Translations under genes and position numbers: made by a program
DNA from: Rhodeus uyekii
Lineage: Eukaryota; Chordata; Actinopteri; Cypriniformes; Acheilognathidae
Direction of reading: 5' to 3'
Length of the DNA stretch: 64,000 bases
Assembly: GCA_037043235.1 (NCBI GenBank)
Contig: JAWRVZ010000135.1
Span: forward strand, 1,599,501 to 1,663,500
Shown: in pieces, positions 21,053 to 33,066 of the stretch
How positions within the stretch are numbered: position 1 is the first letter of the stretch
How the letters are laid out: the number at the start of each line of letters is the position of its first letter
Notes under the pieces: generated by a model
What the model was told of the DNA's origin: nothing
Seen by the model: the letters and a program-made list of their open reading frames with translations, nothing else
The model's database searches: none

Positions 21053-22053
21053 AGGCCGGTCTCTCAGCCGAGGTTGTTGAGACCATCCTGCAGTCCAGAG
21101 CTCCCTCCACGAGGAAACTCTACGCCTTGAAGTGGAAGCTCTTCACTTCTTGGTGTAGTGAAAGGCAGCTGAACCCAGTAACCTGCCAAATTGGCAAAGT
21201 ACTGGAGTTCCTGCAAGAAAGATTTGTGGCAGGGCTGTCCCCCTCCACCTTGAAGGTCTACGTGGCTGCTATAGCGGCTTGCCACGTACCTCTGGGTGGG
21301 GTGTCCTTGGGCAGGGACCCCCTAGTCACTCGTTTCCTCCGTGGTACATTAAGGCTGAGACCTGCGGCACAGACCAGGGTGCCTGCCTGGGACTTGTCCA
21401 TGGTACTCCTAGGCTTGTCCCAGCCACCCTTTGAACCTCTAGAGGGTATCTCTATCAAGTACCTCTCGCTAAAAACCCTTCTTTTGCTGGCTATCACTTC
21501 GCTTAAGAGGGTCGGGGACCTTCAGGCCCTCTCAGTGGCCCCATCATGTCTTGAGTTTGCGCCCGGGATGGCGAAAGCTTTCCTCCACCCGAGGCCGGGC
21601 TACGTCCCCAAGGTTCCCACTAATGTGGCTCGGTCTGTCACGCTGCAGGCCTTCTGCCCTCCCCCATTTGACGATCATGAGCAGGAGCACAAGAACAAGG
21701 TCTGTCCAGTGCGAGCACTGGACGCTTACGTTCACAAGACTGCCACGTGGCGTAAGTCGGACCAACTGTTCGTTTGCTTTGGGGCCCCCGAGGGTGCCCC
21801 AGCTTCCAAGCAAACTCTGAGCAGGTGGATAGTCGAGGCTATCTGTCTAGCTTATGAGTCGGCCGGACATGCTTCTCCTTTGAGGGTCCGAGCCCACTCC
21901 ACTAGGAGCATGGCGGCATCCAAGGCTCTCCTCTCCGGAGTCTCCTTGCCTGACGTTTGTGCTGCGGCTGGCTGGTCCTCGCCGCACACATTCATGAGGT
22001 TCTACCAGCTAGACCTCGATGCCGCCCCGGGAACCAGGGTGCTCTCTCAGTGA
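20899..22053 (+). CDS. DIRS ORF3: tyrosine recombinase
   Basis: 384 residues from an in-frame ATG at 20,899, inside the end of ORF2. The frame is open much further upstream, to about 19,201, so the true start is uncertain. The N-terminal part (about 60-140) is helical core-binding-like with 'APSTRKLY' and 'LSPSTLKVYVAAI'. The catalytic domain shows R204 (SLKRVGD), H333 and R336 (HSTR), W359 and H363, and the nucleophile Y369 (RFYQLD), the R-H-R-(H/W)-Y set of tyrosine recombinases. All catalytic positions are present. It would insert the circular double-stranded copy at a GTT-containing target without target duplication. It lies just before the internal complementary region. Confidence 0.93.
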   Translation: MVRGPCVPPRRGPLGDPDQEGPSVPGGRLHSSPATRAVETVGLAPEGAQLIEAGLSAEVVETILQSRAPSTRKLYALKWKLFTSWCSERQLNPVTCQIGKVLEFLQERFVAGLSPSTLKVYVAAIAACHVPLGGVSLGRDPLVTRFLRGTLRLRPAAQTRVPAWDLSMVLLGLSQPPFEPLEGISIKYLSLKTLLLLAITSLKRVGDLQALSVAPSCLEFAPGMAKAFLHPRPGYVPKVPTNVARSVTLQAFCPPPFDDHEQEHKNKVCPVRALDAYVHKTATWRKSDQLFVCFGAPEGAPASKQTLSRWIVEAICLAYESAGHASPLRVRAHSTRSMAASKALLSGVSLPDVCAAAGWSSPHTFMRFYQLDLDAAPGTRVLSQ

Positions 22054-22103
22054 GCTGGGACACACCCGGATGCTGACCTCGCTGAGGTGGCGTTGGCATA
22101 GCG

Positions 22104-22201
22104 TTCCCCTAGTGCTTCGACACAGCTCGAGTTCCCTGAAAGGGAACGTCTCGGGTTACTTATGTAACCCTGGTTCCCTGAGGGGAACGAGACGCTGTGT
22201 C
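22104..22201 (-). repeat. DIRS internal complementary region
   Basis: 22,104-22,147 is the reverse complement of the left end (17,291-17,334), and 22,145-22,201 that of the right end (22,398-22,454). The two halves share AAC at 22,145-22,147. Read on the minus strand, it spells right end, GTT, left end: the junction expected of a circular intermediate. Confidence 0.95.
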
Positions 22202-22247
22202 TTGGCCTCAGCTCCGGGCGCATCCGGGCCCGCTTCAGGCATTCATG

Positions 22248-22405
22248 GCTGACGCGCCCCGGTTTCAGACGCGCTTTATGCTCTTCCTCATGACGTCACC
22301 GGCTGCGGCCGGCAGTGACGCATTCACACGCGTTCGCTTCTCATTGGTTGCATAGATCTTCACGTGACTCACGCAAGGCTATTTCCCCTAGTGCTTCGAC
22401 ACAGC
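22248..22405 (-). repeat. DIRS right inverted terminal repeat (158 bp)
   Basis: It is the perfect reverse complement of 17,312-17,469. It carries the CRE at 22,291-22,298 and could act as an antisense promoter. Confidence 0.95.
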
Positions 22406-22454
22406 GTCTCGTTCCCCTCAGGGAACCAGGGTTACATAAGTAACCCGAGACGTT
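22398..22454 (-). repeat. DIRS right terminus, copied in the internal complementary region
   Basis: 57 bp ending in GTT, with a 'gttacataagtaac' palindrome. Its exact reverse complement is at 22,145-22,201. The sequence outside the 158-bp repeat has no counterpart at the left end, so the two element ends differ, as in other DIRS1-type elements. Confidence 0.92.
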
Positions 22455-22600
22455 CTGTCACCATTCCCTCTCACTCGTGTAGCTTGGACATTCTGCTAAA
22501 CATCTCCTTTTGTGTTTCACAGAAGAAGGTCATGTATACAGATTTCAAAAACATGAAGATAAATAATGGTGTAAATAATAGAATTTTTAACTTTTGAAAG
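22455..22600 (+). repeat. Right part of the repeat interrupted by the DIRS element
   Basis: 'ctgtcaccattccctctcac' and 'gtgtttcacagaagaaggtc' continue the family begun at 17,262. Joining 17,290 to a single GTT and then 22,455 gives an uninterrupted repeat, which fixes the insertion point. Confidence 0.65.
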
Positions 22601-24488
22601 AGTTATTTTATGGTGAAATTACTGAATTTACTATTGTTGAGCAAGCAGACATAATTTTGCGCATTTGCATTATCTGTTATCCTTTTATTATAAGCACATA
22701 AATGTATACAAACTGTTTAAGTCTTTATTTGAACTTATATTGACTAATGTACCAACTATTTACTTTAAACCATAGTCATGTTTAGTTTCTCTGAAAACTA
22801 TATTCAAAGTGCCTTCAATGCAAAAGGTTCACATTTTTTAAGCAGACTCACAAACCTTGAGAAGAATTTACTGACTAATCAAATCAAAACTTTATTAATT
22901 GATATTAGAGTAAGACTGTAATTCAGTCTGATTTCCCCTCATCATCACGAACAAGAGCAACAAGAGCATGTTTCTGATGTGCTCTTTTGGGGTTATATAG
23001 TTTCTTTGCAGTTTATCTACATCTGCAGTACATCTGTACATCTGCAGTTGTTCCCTTTCACCGGTAGATGGCATCAACAAGTAAAAGAGAAGAAGCCTGC
23101 TTACACTTCTGTCATGTATAGAGTGGAGCATGAGCATCTGCTGAAGAGGAAGAAACCCTGACGACCTGCTATGTTTTATTTTTTTATAAAAAATAAAATA
23201 ATGCTAACTGAAAAAAAAACTGTAAAGGTATTCTCACATACTCACGCCTCTACCAGCCTTTATGTATATGATGGTGATGTACAGTAAGTGTTACTGAACT
23301 AGGTTTTTCTCCACATCTATCTATCTAGAACACACACACACACACACACAGTCACTATATGCTGAGCACAATATTGCAACTGCAAGTCTCTTATTATCAT
23401 AGAATGTCTGCGGTTTACTGTAAACAGTAATATTTGTAAAATAAAGAAGAGTTTTTAAAATCTCACTGATTATATATATTTGTTTCATGATTTGTCATTT
23501 AGCAAAGTCTCGCTAACGAGACTACTATGTTGCTACAGAAACCCTTGATCCATGGATTCAAAAAATAATTCAAAGAACACCAGAATGCCATACACAGATA
23601 TGAGCTAAACATAATTCCTCTTAAATACTGTGCAATAATAATAGCAAGTATTAAGTCTTCATTTTGAACAGTATATACGGATTCATAATATATAACTGGC
23701 TTTTTTTCCAAACTGTTGCTTTTATAGTGTCTTGTGCTATATTCATTTAAAATAAATACTATTTTGTTTGATTAATCTGTATCAATTCCATTGCATTACA
23801 TTACAAATTATGGGCACATTATTTCTGGGCGCATGTACTGTATAGCAACATTTTCTTTCAACCTCTTCAATGTGTAAAGATTAAAAAATAAAGTATAACA
23901 GCACATAAAAGGTTTTATTTAATCAGAAACAACAGTAAGTTTTCACGTTGTATGCATCCATATGAATAATAAAGGAATATGATGAATTACACATCTTCGT
24001 CTAAACAATGCACAGTGTCTTTTAAAAACTGTTCAAAATTGATTTTATTCTCAAAATGTAAGCCCAGATCTAGTTTACTAAATGCGACTATAAGACATTA
24101 ACATCATGAATTACTTTGAAACAATGTATATTGTGAAAAGCGCAATTGACGTGGCTTGAACAGTATGCTCGGGTCACGTTTAATGCATAGAGTGTGAGGA
24201 ACAGATTGTTCACATTCATACAAAACGCTCACAGACATATGCACGCGCCTGTCAGCATCAACACGTAAACCCAGTGAAGGATCCGATTTCATAAAGGGAG
24301 TGGCCGATGCATTTCATTAATTAATTAATGCTTCGTGCAGAGCAATTGGTTGATGTCGGCGGTGGTGGTGCGGCACTCAGCGCTCACGTGCAGCCTGCTG
24401 GGTTTCGATCACGGGGAAAAAATAGATTATACATCCGGTTTTGTGTGAATCCACATCGGTAGGATCAGATATGCGTTACATTGGAGCA
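22601..24488. other. No gene recognised
   Basis: AT-rich DNA with a (CA)n run at 23,329-23,350. The sequence becomes less AT-rich after about 24,100, approaching the promoter-like region. No coding region is supported. Confidence 0.4.
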
Positions 24489-24616
24489 GAATGAATGAAT
24501 GAATGAATGAATGAATGAATGAATGAATGAATGAATGAATGAATGAATGAATGAATGAATGAATGAATGAATGAATGAATGAATGAATGAATGAATGAAT
24601 GAATGAATGAATGAAT
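24489..24616. repeat. (GAAT)32 tetranucleotide microsatellite
   Basis: A pure tetranucleotide run of about 128 bp, just upstream of the promoter-like region at 25 kb. Likely polymorphic. Confidence 0.95.
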
Positions 24617-24619
24617 GGC

Positions 24620-25287
24620 GTTCGCCCTATGTTTGCCTATGGGTTGCGTCTTTGGAGAAGAACGTAATGGTGATCAACCCAATGGTATTGGTACCGTTGC
24701 AAACCCGACAAACATGTCCAAATCAAGTGTTTGTTTGCAGAAAAGAATGCGCTAACATGATCAATTGACTGTGACAGAGCCACTATTCCCTTTGTTTCTG
24801 TTTTGTACGCTTTCTTCAGTAGAGCTCCCCGCTAAACACGCGAGCACTCACGAGCTTTCCAGACAGATGACTGTTCGCGCTCGGCACTTTCTATTTTGGT
24901 CCTCGTGGCGCTGTTTCTGCTCTTACTACCATTTTTTGATTGCGGGCGGGAATAAAACAAACCGGAGAACACTCTCCTCTGCTCTGTCCCTCACTTTGAT
25001 ATTTATGTAACCTTGCCCCGTTCCTTAAAATAGTCGTAAAGTCGTACCTGCTCGTGCGCCACTCGTCCTTGAGAGCTTTAACGCTCTGAGGAAGAAAAGG
25101 AGGAAGGAGGAAAAAGAGGATGAAGAAGAATAAAAAGAAGACAATGTAGGGGGTGGAGGGGAGTGTGCGAATCAGAATATTATGGATTGATACAAATAGT
25201 CGCTCGCGCCAACCCTCAGCCAGAGTTGAATTAATGTGTTACTATTTTTGGAGCGCCTGTGTTTCCAGGGGAAACCTAATGACGCAA
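24620..25287 (+). promoter_or_regulatory. Possible promoter region of an unidentified gene
   Basis: CpG dinucleotides are visibly more frequent here and to about 25,850 than in the surrounding DNA. The region leads to a candidate exon ending at a good donor. No TATA box is obvious. This is inferred from composition and context. Confidence 0.35.
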
Positions 25288-25295
25288 TGACGTCA
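25288..25295 (+). promoter_or_regulatory. Palindromic CRE (TGACGTCA)
   Basis: A perfect CREB/ATF site, preceded at once by a related TGACGCAA. It is located within the CpG-richer block, about 240 bp before the candidate splice donor. Confidence 0.5.
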
Positions 25296-25299
25296 ATGC

Positions 25300-25532
25300 A
25301 GGTCAACAGCAGACTGGAGGAATTGAGCGCTTCCATTAGATTTTGCAGTATTTTCCAGAAACGCGGAAAGGACAAAATGGATTAGTTTAAAATGCACTAA
25401 AACCCCAGAGTGCTCATTTGAAAACATTAAAGAGCGAAGTAAGAGGAGCGCGTTCGAATTTATTGGAATTATTATTAGAAAACGCAAAAGAAAGAAAGAA
25501 CGATCTCGTCTTCCTTGAAGCATCGCTCGCAC
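25300..25532 (+). other. Candidate noncoding first exon
   Basis: The sequence 'catcgctcgcacg' is followed by GTAAGT at 25,533, a strong splice donor, in a CpG-rich block. The exon start is not determined and no open frame of note crosses it. The downstream exons were not found in the window, so the gene is unknown. Confidence 0.3.
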
Positions 25533-27687
25533 GGTAAGTCTGACATGTATTTTCTTTTAACGCTCACGGAACCGCGTTGCCTTGTGTCGTGCCCTTTAAT
25601 GGGGCTTGGTGGAAGCGTTGGTAATGTATTTCTGACTTTCTAAAAGACAGTCTGATGCGTGTTCAGTCTTCATCTGTAAACTCAACACATGGAGAAAACA
25701 CCCTGTTTCAGATGGTCTCCATGGAGCGCGTTATAAGCGCCTATAAACGAGCTATAACGCGCGTGCTTCGCCCTGTGTCCCTTTGCGCGCTTTTAAGAAA
25801 ACCATTTAGATCCATTACAACTGTTGAAATGTGCATCCTTGCGTAGCGCCGACTTATTTTTGCTTGGAATTGTCTACAATTACGTCCAATTATTTAATTA
25901 TTGTTTTTCAAATGCTGACTCGTGACTGAATGTTGGTGTGGAACAGGCGCCTACCAGTATGCCTTGGAAAATACAACGCAAACACACAGTATGTGAACCG
26001 TCCGATTCGTAAAAGCTTTTAAATGCTTTATAAAACAGCTAGAGGTGTGGGCCAGGCAATAAAACTGAATTAATCTAGACAGTCATATCTACTTCCATAA
26101 ACACCAACACGATTTATGTCAAGTACTACACCAAACTGACTATGGTAGCGCAAAAGCATTAGCAACAAGTCCTATTAGGTTTCTATTATAAACGTTGCAA
26201 TTTTGTGTAACACACTTGATTAAATGCAACATGCATGGGAAGCAAACACCCTCGCAATAAGAAATTACACTCATGCACACACCCCTAAAACAACTACACT
26301 TATACATACAGACAAGAGGAGAAAGAGAGAGACACTCAATCAACAAAAAAAGTGATTTCAATATTCTCTTGTGAACAATCCTTATTGAATAAGTTAAATT
26401 TTATGTTTCAGATTGCAAGCACCTGTGTTTGTATCATCGGTGTGACGAAACCCCCTTCTTTCCCCATGTCTTTCACAAACTGTGGGTGTGTGAGGCACAG
26501 GGCGTTCACCGCGGCGGGTGGGTTTCAGCACCGTGGACAGCAGCCCGTTCAGCACAACGGACAGCACCCGCTTAATTAACACGCCTCCTTCAATCAACCC
26601 GAATGCGCCACATCAACCATCCCAGTACGCGTTTCTCTAAGTGTTTTATTTCTCACTGATGCTTAATTACACACAAGACACGATACATGTGAACATGGAC
26701 ACAAACACGGGGTAAAATGATTGTGTAAAGGCCTATTAGATTTTGCTGGTTGATTTTGGAGGTAAGAAAAAAAACGCTCAAGTCGTTAATGGAAATTGTG
26801 CCAGAGGCGCAATCAGAAAAGGGAAGAGAGAGCGCATGGGAGGGCGACACTTTTACACATATGACGCATTTAGTGAGGTAAGCCTAACGGATGCCTACGT
26901 CATCTACTCCGCTGGACCCCAACCATCTTTGGCCCGGTAACAAATAAGACGCAGGATACAATGCTAGAAAGGATCGGATGATTGGGCGTTTCACATCCGA
27001 CACCTGACGGTCTTGAGGTGCATATTGTCCGAATTTCACAGGTGAAATTATATTTTAACTTGCGCAAAAGGGAAGACATGACAGTGACGAATATGCACCG
27101 ACGGAATTGATGTCTTACACTATGCGCGAGAACGAGGTGCGTAGTTGGTTTAAATGACGCGAGAAGTTTAGACTGTACATCATAAACGCAACAACCGATC
27201 CATAGAAACAAAAATGTTTGCAATTTAGACGAGATAGAGCACAACCAAAGAGCGCAAGAATCATTTTCTGTAATTTAATAATTTACATTGCGTAACTGTA
27301 GTAGTTTAAAGACTTTCGTCCTGGTTTAAAACTGTTATCTTGATCTAGACGGTTAAACAGATGTATGTGTTCATCGTTGTTTTTAAGAAATATTTTCTTA
27401 ATGAAAGAAGTCTGGCATTCACATTTCATTCTCTCTCCCTCCCTTTCTCTCTCTCCTTTTCTCTGTTCAGATATATGAAGCTGATTTCCAGGTCCCTGTC
27501 TTGTCCTTTTCAGGTCTTTTTGCGGTCTGGGCTTGCTGTTCCTTGAACCAGTAGCCAGGAAGCCCTTACCCCAAAAAGTATCTGCAGAGGACCACATCAT
27601 CTTAACGGACTTATCAAGCCCTCAAAATTCCCATCAAGGCCCAGATTGCTTGAAAAAAAAAACTGCTTAAAATGTGTTTGTTTTTTG

Positions 27688-27709
27688 TCTTCTTCTTCTT
27701 CTTCTTCTT
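27688..27709. repeat. (CTT)n microsatellite
   Basis: A pure trinucleotide run of about seven units. Confidence 0.9.
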
Positions 27710-30184
27710 TTGTGTGTTGAAAAAATCAAAGTTTGTGATCTAACTATTCATTTTTAAAAGCACATTAATCTTAAGGATTCCTAAAACAGCCATAAACATC
27801 ATGGTACAGTATTTTGCATAGACTCAACAACACATTTTGTCTTGGAAGATTTACAGACCGTTTACATTTCCGTATCATTTGATTTCCTATCTAAAATAAA
27901 CCAAAACCCTGTTTCAAATAAATGGAAAATACACTAGTTGAAAGAGAACTGAAATCAGAACCTACATCTGTGCAGAAATTATGGCACAGCCCTCGCCACA
28001 AATGTGACGCACAAGATAAACTGTGATGCGTTTAGCAACCTCAGTCTGAAAACAACTAGATCTTAACGTTTACTTCTTGGCTAGAGTAACTGATGCAAGA
28101 CTGCAATTGCAATTTTCTTTTCTTTTTTTTCTTTTGTTTTTACAATAGAGCCATCGAAAAAAAGGACCATCAATATTGATCAATACTGCACTAGTTTCTT
28201 AAACACGAAACAGTACATTAATATCACATAGTTATTGTTTTTCAGTTGCATTTTGTTGTTTGTGGATCTATGCAAAAAATCTGACATTTATGAGCCTATA
28301 AAACCTTTGAGATGATTAATAAAAAGTGTTTTATTCATTTTAACATAGACGTTTCTCTGTCCTATGAATGGAGAAATACAGTAATCACATAATCCTTTAC
28401 CTTTTTCCTTGTTTTCAAGTTTTATTCTATTTCATAAATTATTAAATTTTATGATCCATTTTTTTATTATTATTTAAATCAACCCCATAGACTGTCATTC
28501 ATATAATGCATTATTTAATACAATATAGAAAAGTACTGATAAGACAAGAAACGTACAGAAGGAAACGCTTAAATGGGTCATAAAAACCTTATATGAATGG
28601 CAACCATATGACGTTGTGTATTCAGCCTGGTCCATGGGCATCTTGCTATTGTGCTTTTCGCCAAGAGCATTTATCCTCATAACTTCCTGCCCATTCACCA
28701 GGACACCAGCTGAGTGCTTTGGTCACGTGACTCTGCTGTCTGCAGGCCTTTCCGTTGTCTCTGTTCTTCATGCATTTTACAAAAAGGGAGACCATATGCT
28801 TGACAGACTGTTTAAATAAAGTTCACCCAAATTAAGAATTTATTAAATATATGTATCAAGTCTCTGTTTAGCAGGAGAGTGGAATCAGAGAAAGAAACGG
28901 TTTATGGCATGACATCCAATTGAGAACTTTGAGAATGTTATCTTATTATTCAAAGTATTTCACAGTATTTCTTTTTCTTTTTTATAAATGCACAATCCGT
29001 CCTATACTAATGATGGTGTGACCCTCATATTGGAGATGGGGGTTAATCCATTTGAAGTATGATACAAAAACATGGCACGCAATTCGTGTCACCATTTAGC
29101 CTTGGGAAATGGAGCAGTGCTCTGCCGATGTCATCAGCATAGGACGTACTGTTGTGGAACCACTTTTTGGGTCTCCATGTTGCAACGGGCCTAATGAAGT
29201 CACTACTGCAGACATTGTTAGGAGTTTTAAATTTGCTAATAAAGGTTTTAATTTAATCAATTATTTAATTATTCCTTATTATTGATGTTTTGTTAGAAAG
29301 CTTTTAAATGTTTAACCAAAAGTTGTAATTAAAATATTGATGTTTGGCGAATCTTTCCTGCATCCGCATCTCTCTCTAGCTGTGTCTACTTCATGGTGTC
29401 GAGCACACTTTACAATTTACAAGAAAAATCCTGGATAAATATCTTGTTATAATACCGGTTCTTCTTAAAAATCCATTACTTAAGGCTATGTGTGCTTAAA
29501 CAACACAAACTAGCTGAATCCAACGAGATGCCAATCTTCTCAGTTAGTGCACAAAAACAGGACACACAACCTGCGTTTTCACCCTGCGGCTGACATCTGG
29601 CCAGATGACGATCAAGCCGTCATTATGTTGTATTTCTTTTTTGCAAGTTGCTTGGGATGAAAGAGTATTTTAAGTGAATAAATGTGATACAGTGGTTGCA
29701 GAACGCTAATCACATATAATATGGGCTTTTGCACTCAGAACTGTTTATATCCTACCTTTCCTACCAGCAGAAATGGAGAAACATTTAGTACATATTGGGC
29801 AATTCAATCAACATTTTCTTTTTTGTAAGGGAATATCCTTTGTAACTATTGTACTATTTCCTCCCCCTCTTTTGACTCATTTGTATTTACTCTGATCTTG
29901 CATTTGAAACCTGACTCAGTGAAACCTCCTACAGGTCAAAATGAGCAGTGCGTGCACATTTTCAGTTCAAGAGAAATAGAAAGAATTGAGGCTTTTTTAT
30001 TCTCAGAGATTTCTTTTTCTCATCAAACATTGAGGGTTTGCCCATCAAACAGTGTTTTTAAACTGTGCCTTCATGCCTAGTATTAATAGTATCCCATGCA
30101 CACATACTGTAGACGTCCATATTTGGAGAGAGATGTCCTGCCTTCAGAGTGCAGCACATGATTTCCAGATAAGACCATCCTTCA

Positions 30185-30212
30185 CCCCCCCCCCCCCCCC
30201 CCCCCCCCCCCC
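30185..30212. repeat. Poly(C) homopolymer, 28 bases
   Basis: Twenty-eight C in a row, poly(G) on the other strand. Long C/G homopolymers are rare in vertebrates. The minus strand could form G-quadruplexes. Exact length is prone to sequencing error. Confidence 0.9.
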
Positions 30213-32911
30213 ACCAACAGTAGAACGGTTTTGAAAAAAAAACTGGTTGGGACAAAAGCAGACAAGAACCCATCCTGAATGATTAGTGCTGTGTAAAGCC
30301 ACAGATTTGGAAACTAGGCAGAAATGTTTATCTGTGTCTATCACTTAATCATAAACAGATGGAAATCCTGGACAAAGTTCAAGAAATTGTATAACCGTAT
30401 CCAAGCTGAATGAGAAGAATCAGATCAAGCCCATAAACAGACACTCAATCCTAAAGAAACAATCACATGACCCACAAGACCACATGATTTATGAAAAACC
30501 AAATGTAACATTCTCATGAATTATTCCACTATTTTTCCCCAAAACTCCCAAGGAGAAGGAGTAGGAAACATGCATCAGTGGATTTTATATGAATACCTTT
30601 CAAATGATTCCCTTTTCTTCAACTTCATCTCATTAAAGCATTTTCAACAGACTATTAAATACAGGAAATTGCTGTTTTCCCACAGTTTTTGCTGGCTCGT
30701 GTTCTTGGCACAGTATTTGCACAGTAATGATGACCAAAGGAAGCTGTGACAAATTCTTAAAGTCTTCAGACTTTTATGAATGATGCTATAAACCTGTGTC
30801 AGTCTCCTGAATTGCAGTCAGATTGGATATCTGGGATTAAACTCTTACCTATGACAGTAAATTGAGGGAAAGGACAGGAAATGAATATGCGTCACATTCA
30901 AATTAAAAAGAAAAAAAAGCAGAGGGTTTATGAACTGTCAGTTTACAGGAAGAGCATTTTATTACCATCAGTCTCAGTGATGTAAAAAAAAAAACATCAA
31001 TTTTCCACTGTTTTCCATATTTAAGGATAGTATTATAATATGATAGATATGAATATAATATAATAAATATGACTAGAATAAACTATGAAATAACTGAAAT
31101 TGTGGCATGTAAGGTAATTATGCAGTGACCAAATAATCAGATCTTTAAAAAAATAAAAATGATGAGGTTCTTAATGTTTGCTGCTTTTCGTTTAACTCAT
31201 CCATTTAAGAGTAACATCTTGCTTTTGTAAGTAGATTAATATTTGGGCACAATTATCTTCAAAACCAACTGCAAAAATGTAAGATCATAAAATCATAACG
31301 AGTTTGACCTGTACCGTTTGTAGCTGTACACACAGCATTCTGTAGTTCAGGTCCAATAAAAGTGTATCACATCCGTTGATTCCATCTCTTACACATTACT
31401 GGATCTCAATGTAGCGTGAACTGATGTGTGATCAAACCCACAGTGTCTGAAAGCATGAATAGACTACCGGTAAGTGAAAACAAAAGGTCAGAGCTGGAAT
31501 TTAATTCTCATTATCGCACACACTGACTCTAAAATCACATGGCATGAGTTTACGTGCGAGTTTGAGTGAGTGTGCCAAAGATTTTGTTATTAAAACATGA
31601 AACATATATACAGTATATGAATAGAAAATAAGTACATATTAAAACAAACAAAACCAATTAGGGTTTACAGTAACAGTGCTATTGTTTGGCAAAAAAATCT
31701 GTCAAGTCATTGTTTTCCGTGGGAGATGGTCAGCTGAATCACAATGATCACTCTTTTAAAAAATGAAAACATGAAATATGTCAATGGAGGTAACAGAACC
31801 AGCATTCAGCTAAAGCAATGTGAATCCAATGAGATCCAAAGCACGCAATTTCCAGGAACTTACACTGAAACCCTCAGGGAATTACATCACAGACACACAC
31901 GCATACACTCATTCAAACACACACAAGTATTCAGACACAGACGAGACACAGGAAACACACATGAGCATGAACACAGTTCAGAGCATTAAGACCATTGTAG
32001 TCAGCAAACCAGTTTCTTCCTGAGAATCCATAAAGTGACTCATCAGTTTTTGTCTTCCACCCAGAAGATCTTTGTCTATTTAAGATTTTTGGATTAAAAA
32101 AAATCCTGTCCATGAGACCCTCAGCAATCATGCTAGGTCTAGAGCAATACAAAAACACTCACTGAGTAATTAGCATGAAACCAAGTAATGATGTATATGT
32201 GAAAAGATATAGTCACAAAAAGCACATTCTGAACAAAATCATGTCCATAGAAACACATTTAACAGGCGACAATGTGTCAACCAAGTTAACCAGCTATATT
32301 AACTTTGCCTTGTTTAATTATTTGAATCTAAATTCTTGTATCAATTTTTTTCTGCACCCGAAATGCTGAAAAATGCCAGATGGGGGCAGGAAGGAAACAA
32401 GGTACATTTAAATTCTGTGATTGTCACATTATTTTTACTGAGATATCTATCTGAAATACCTAATATGATCCATTTTTGAAGGCAGCATAGATGTGCATTT
32501 GATTCTGTGACAGTTAAAATAAAATAAAAATTAAATGGCATCTGAAAGATGCAGTTTGTGAGTAAAATGTATATTTTTGAACAACTAAATCAGTTATTAA
32601 ATATTGGCATAGTCAGCACCTTTCTATTTTGTTCATAGATCATATCAGACAGACTGGCAAGGCAACAAGTCAGCTGCCTAAGGCTTTGGATACAGACTTT
32701 CTTATTGTCCAAGGTTACAACACAAGAAAGTCACAAGGCCTGGTTTTTCCTCAAGCACTGTAGATTAATTTGAAGTACAGTACTGCATGTTTTTAAGTAG
32801 GTCTTATAACAACTCTTTTACATAAATACCAAGAGAAATAAAAGTAGAGACTGTTTCTTTCAGTTTCTCATATTTGTGGTCATTATCACGTATAATTTTA
32901 TCTAAAATAAA

Positions 32912-33066
32912 TCATTTACATTTTACATTTATCCATTTGGCAGATGCTTTTAACCAAAGCAACTCACATTGCATTCAAGGAACACAGTCAATCAGTTCTT
33001 GCTTTCCATGGGAGCAAACTCATGACCTTGGCGTTGCTCTACCACCAATGCTCTACTGATTGAGAC
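32912..33066 (-). mobile_element. tRNA-derived SINE, minus strand
   Basis: On the minus strand it reads: an A-box-like 'cagtagagcattggtggtag', a B-box-like 'ggtcatgagtttgctccc', and then a tail with 'tgcattcaag' and 'catctgccaaatgg'-type sequence. The same order is seen at 34,578-34,714. The tail resembles the L2-type 3' end used for mobilisation. Confidence 0.75.

Larger units (their letters stand above)
17291..22454 (+). mobile_element. Complete DIRS1-type tyrosine-recombinase retrotransposon
   Basis: A 5,164-bp element with the DIRS1 hallmark architecture. Seen directly: 158-bp inverted terminal repeats (17,312-17,469 and 22,248-22,405) identical base for base; non-identical outer ends; and an internal complementary region (22,104-22,201) matching the left end over 44 bp and the right end over 57 bp. 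GTT occurs at both termini, and AAC joins the two halves of the internal region. There is no target duplication, as expected for tyrosine recombinase insertion. The frames are Gag-like, RT/RNase H/methyltransferase-like, and tyrosine recombinase, all uninterrupted. It is inserted in a dispersed repeat (17,262-17,290 plus 22,455-22,600). No broken key residue was found, so it may be recently active. Confidence 0.95.
25539..32911. other. No gene recognised
   Basis: It contains a GC-richer patch at about 26,430-26,640, a (CTT)n run at 27,688-27,709 and a poly(C) run at 30,185-30,212. Otherwise it is AT-rich. It may include intron of the gene starting near 25.5 kb; no coding exon could be supported. 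Confidence 0.4.

Noticed and set aside
26352..26579. Open frame in the GC-richer patch at 26.5 kb as an exon
   Set aside because: No splice sites in matching phase and no recognised domain.
27469..27546. Possible exon after 'ttttctctgttcag' containing an ATG
   Set aside because: The pyrimidine tract is a simple CT run; the frame closes after 23 codons and joins in no phase with another exon.
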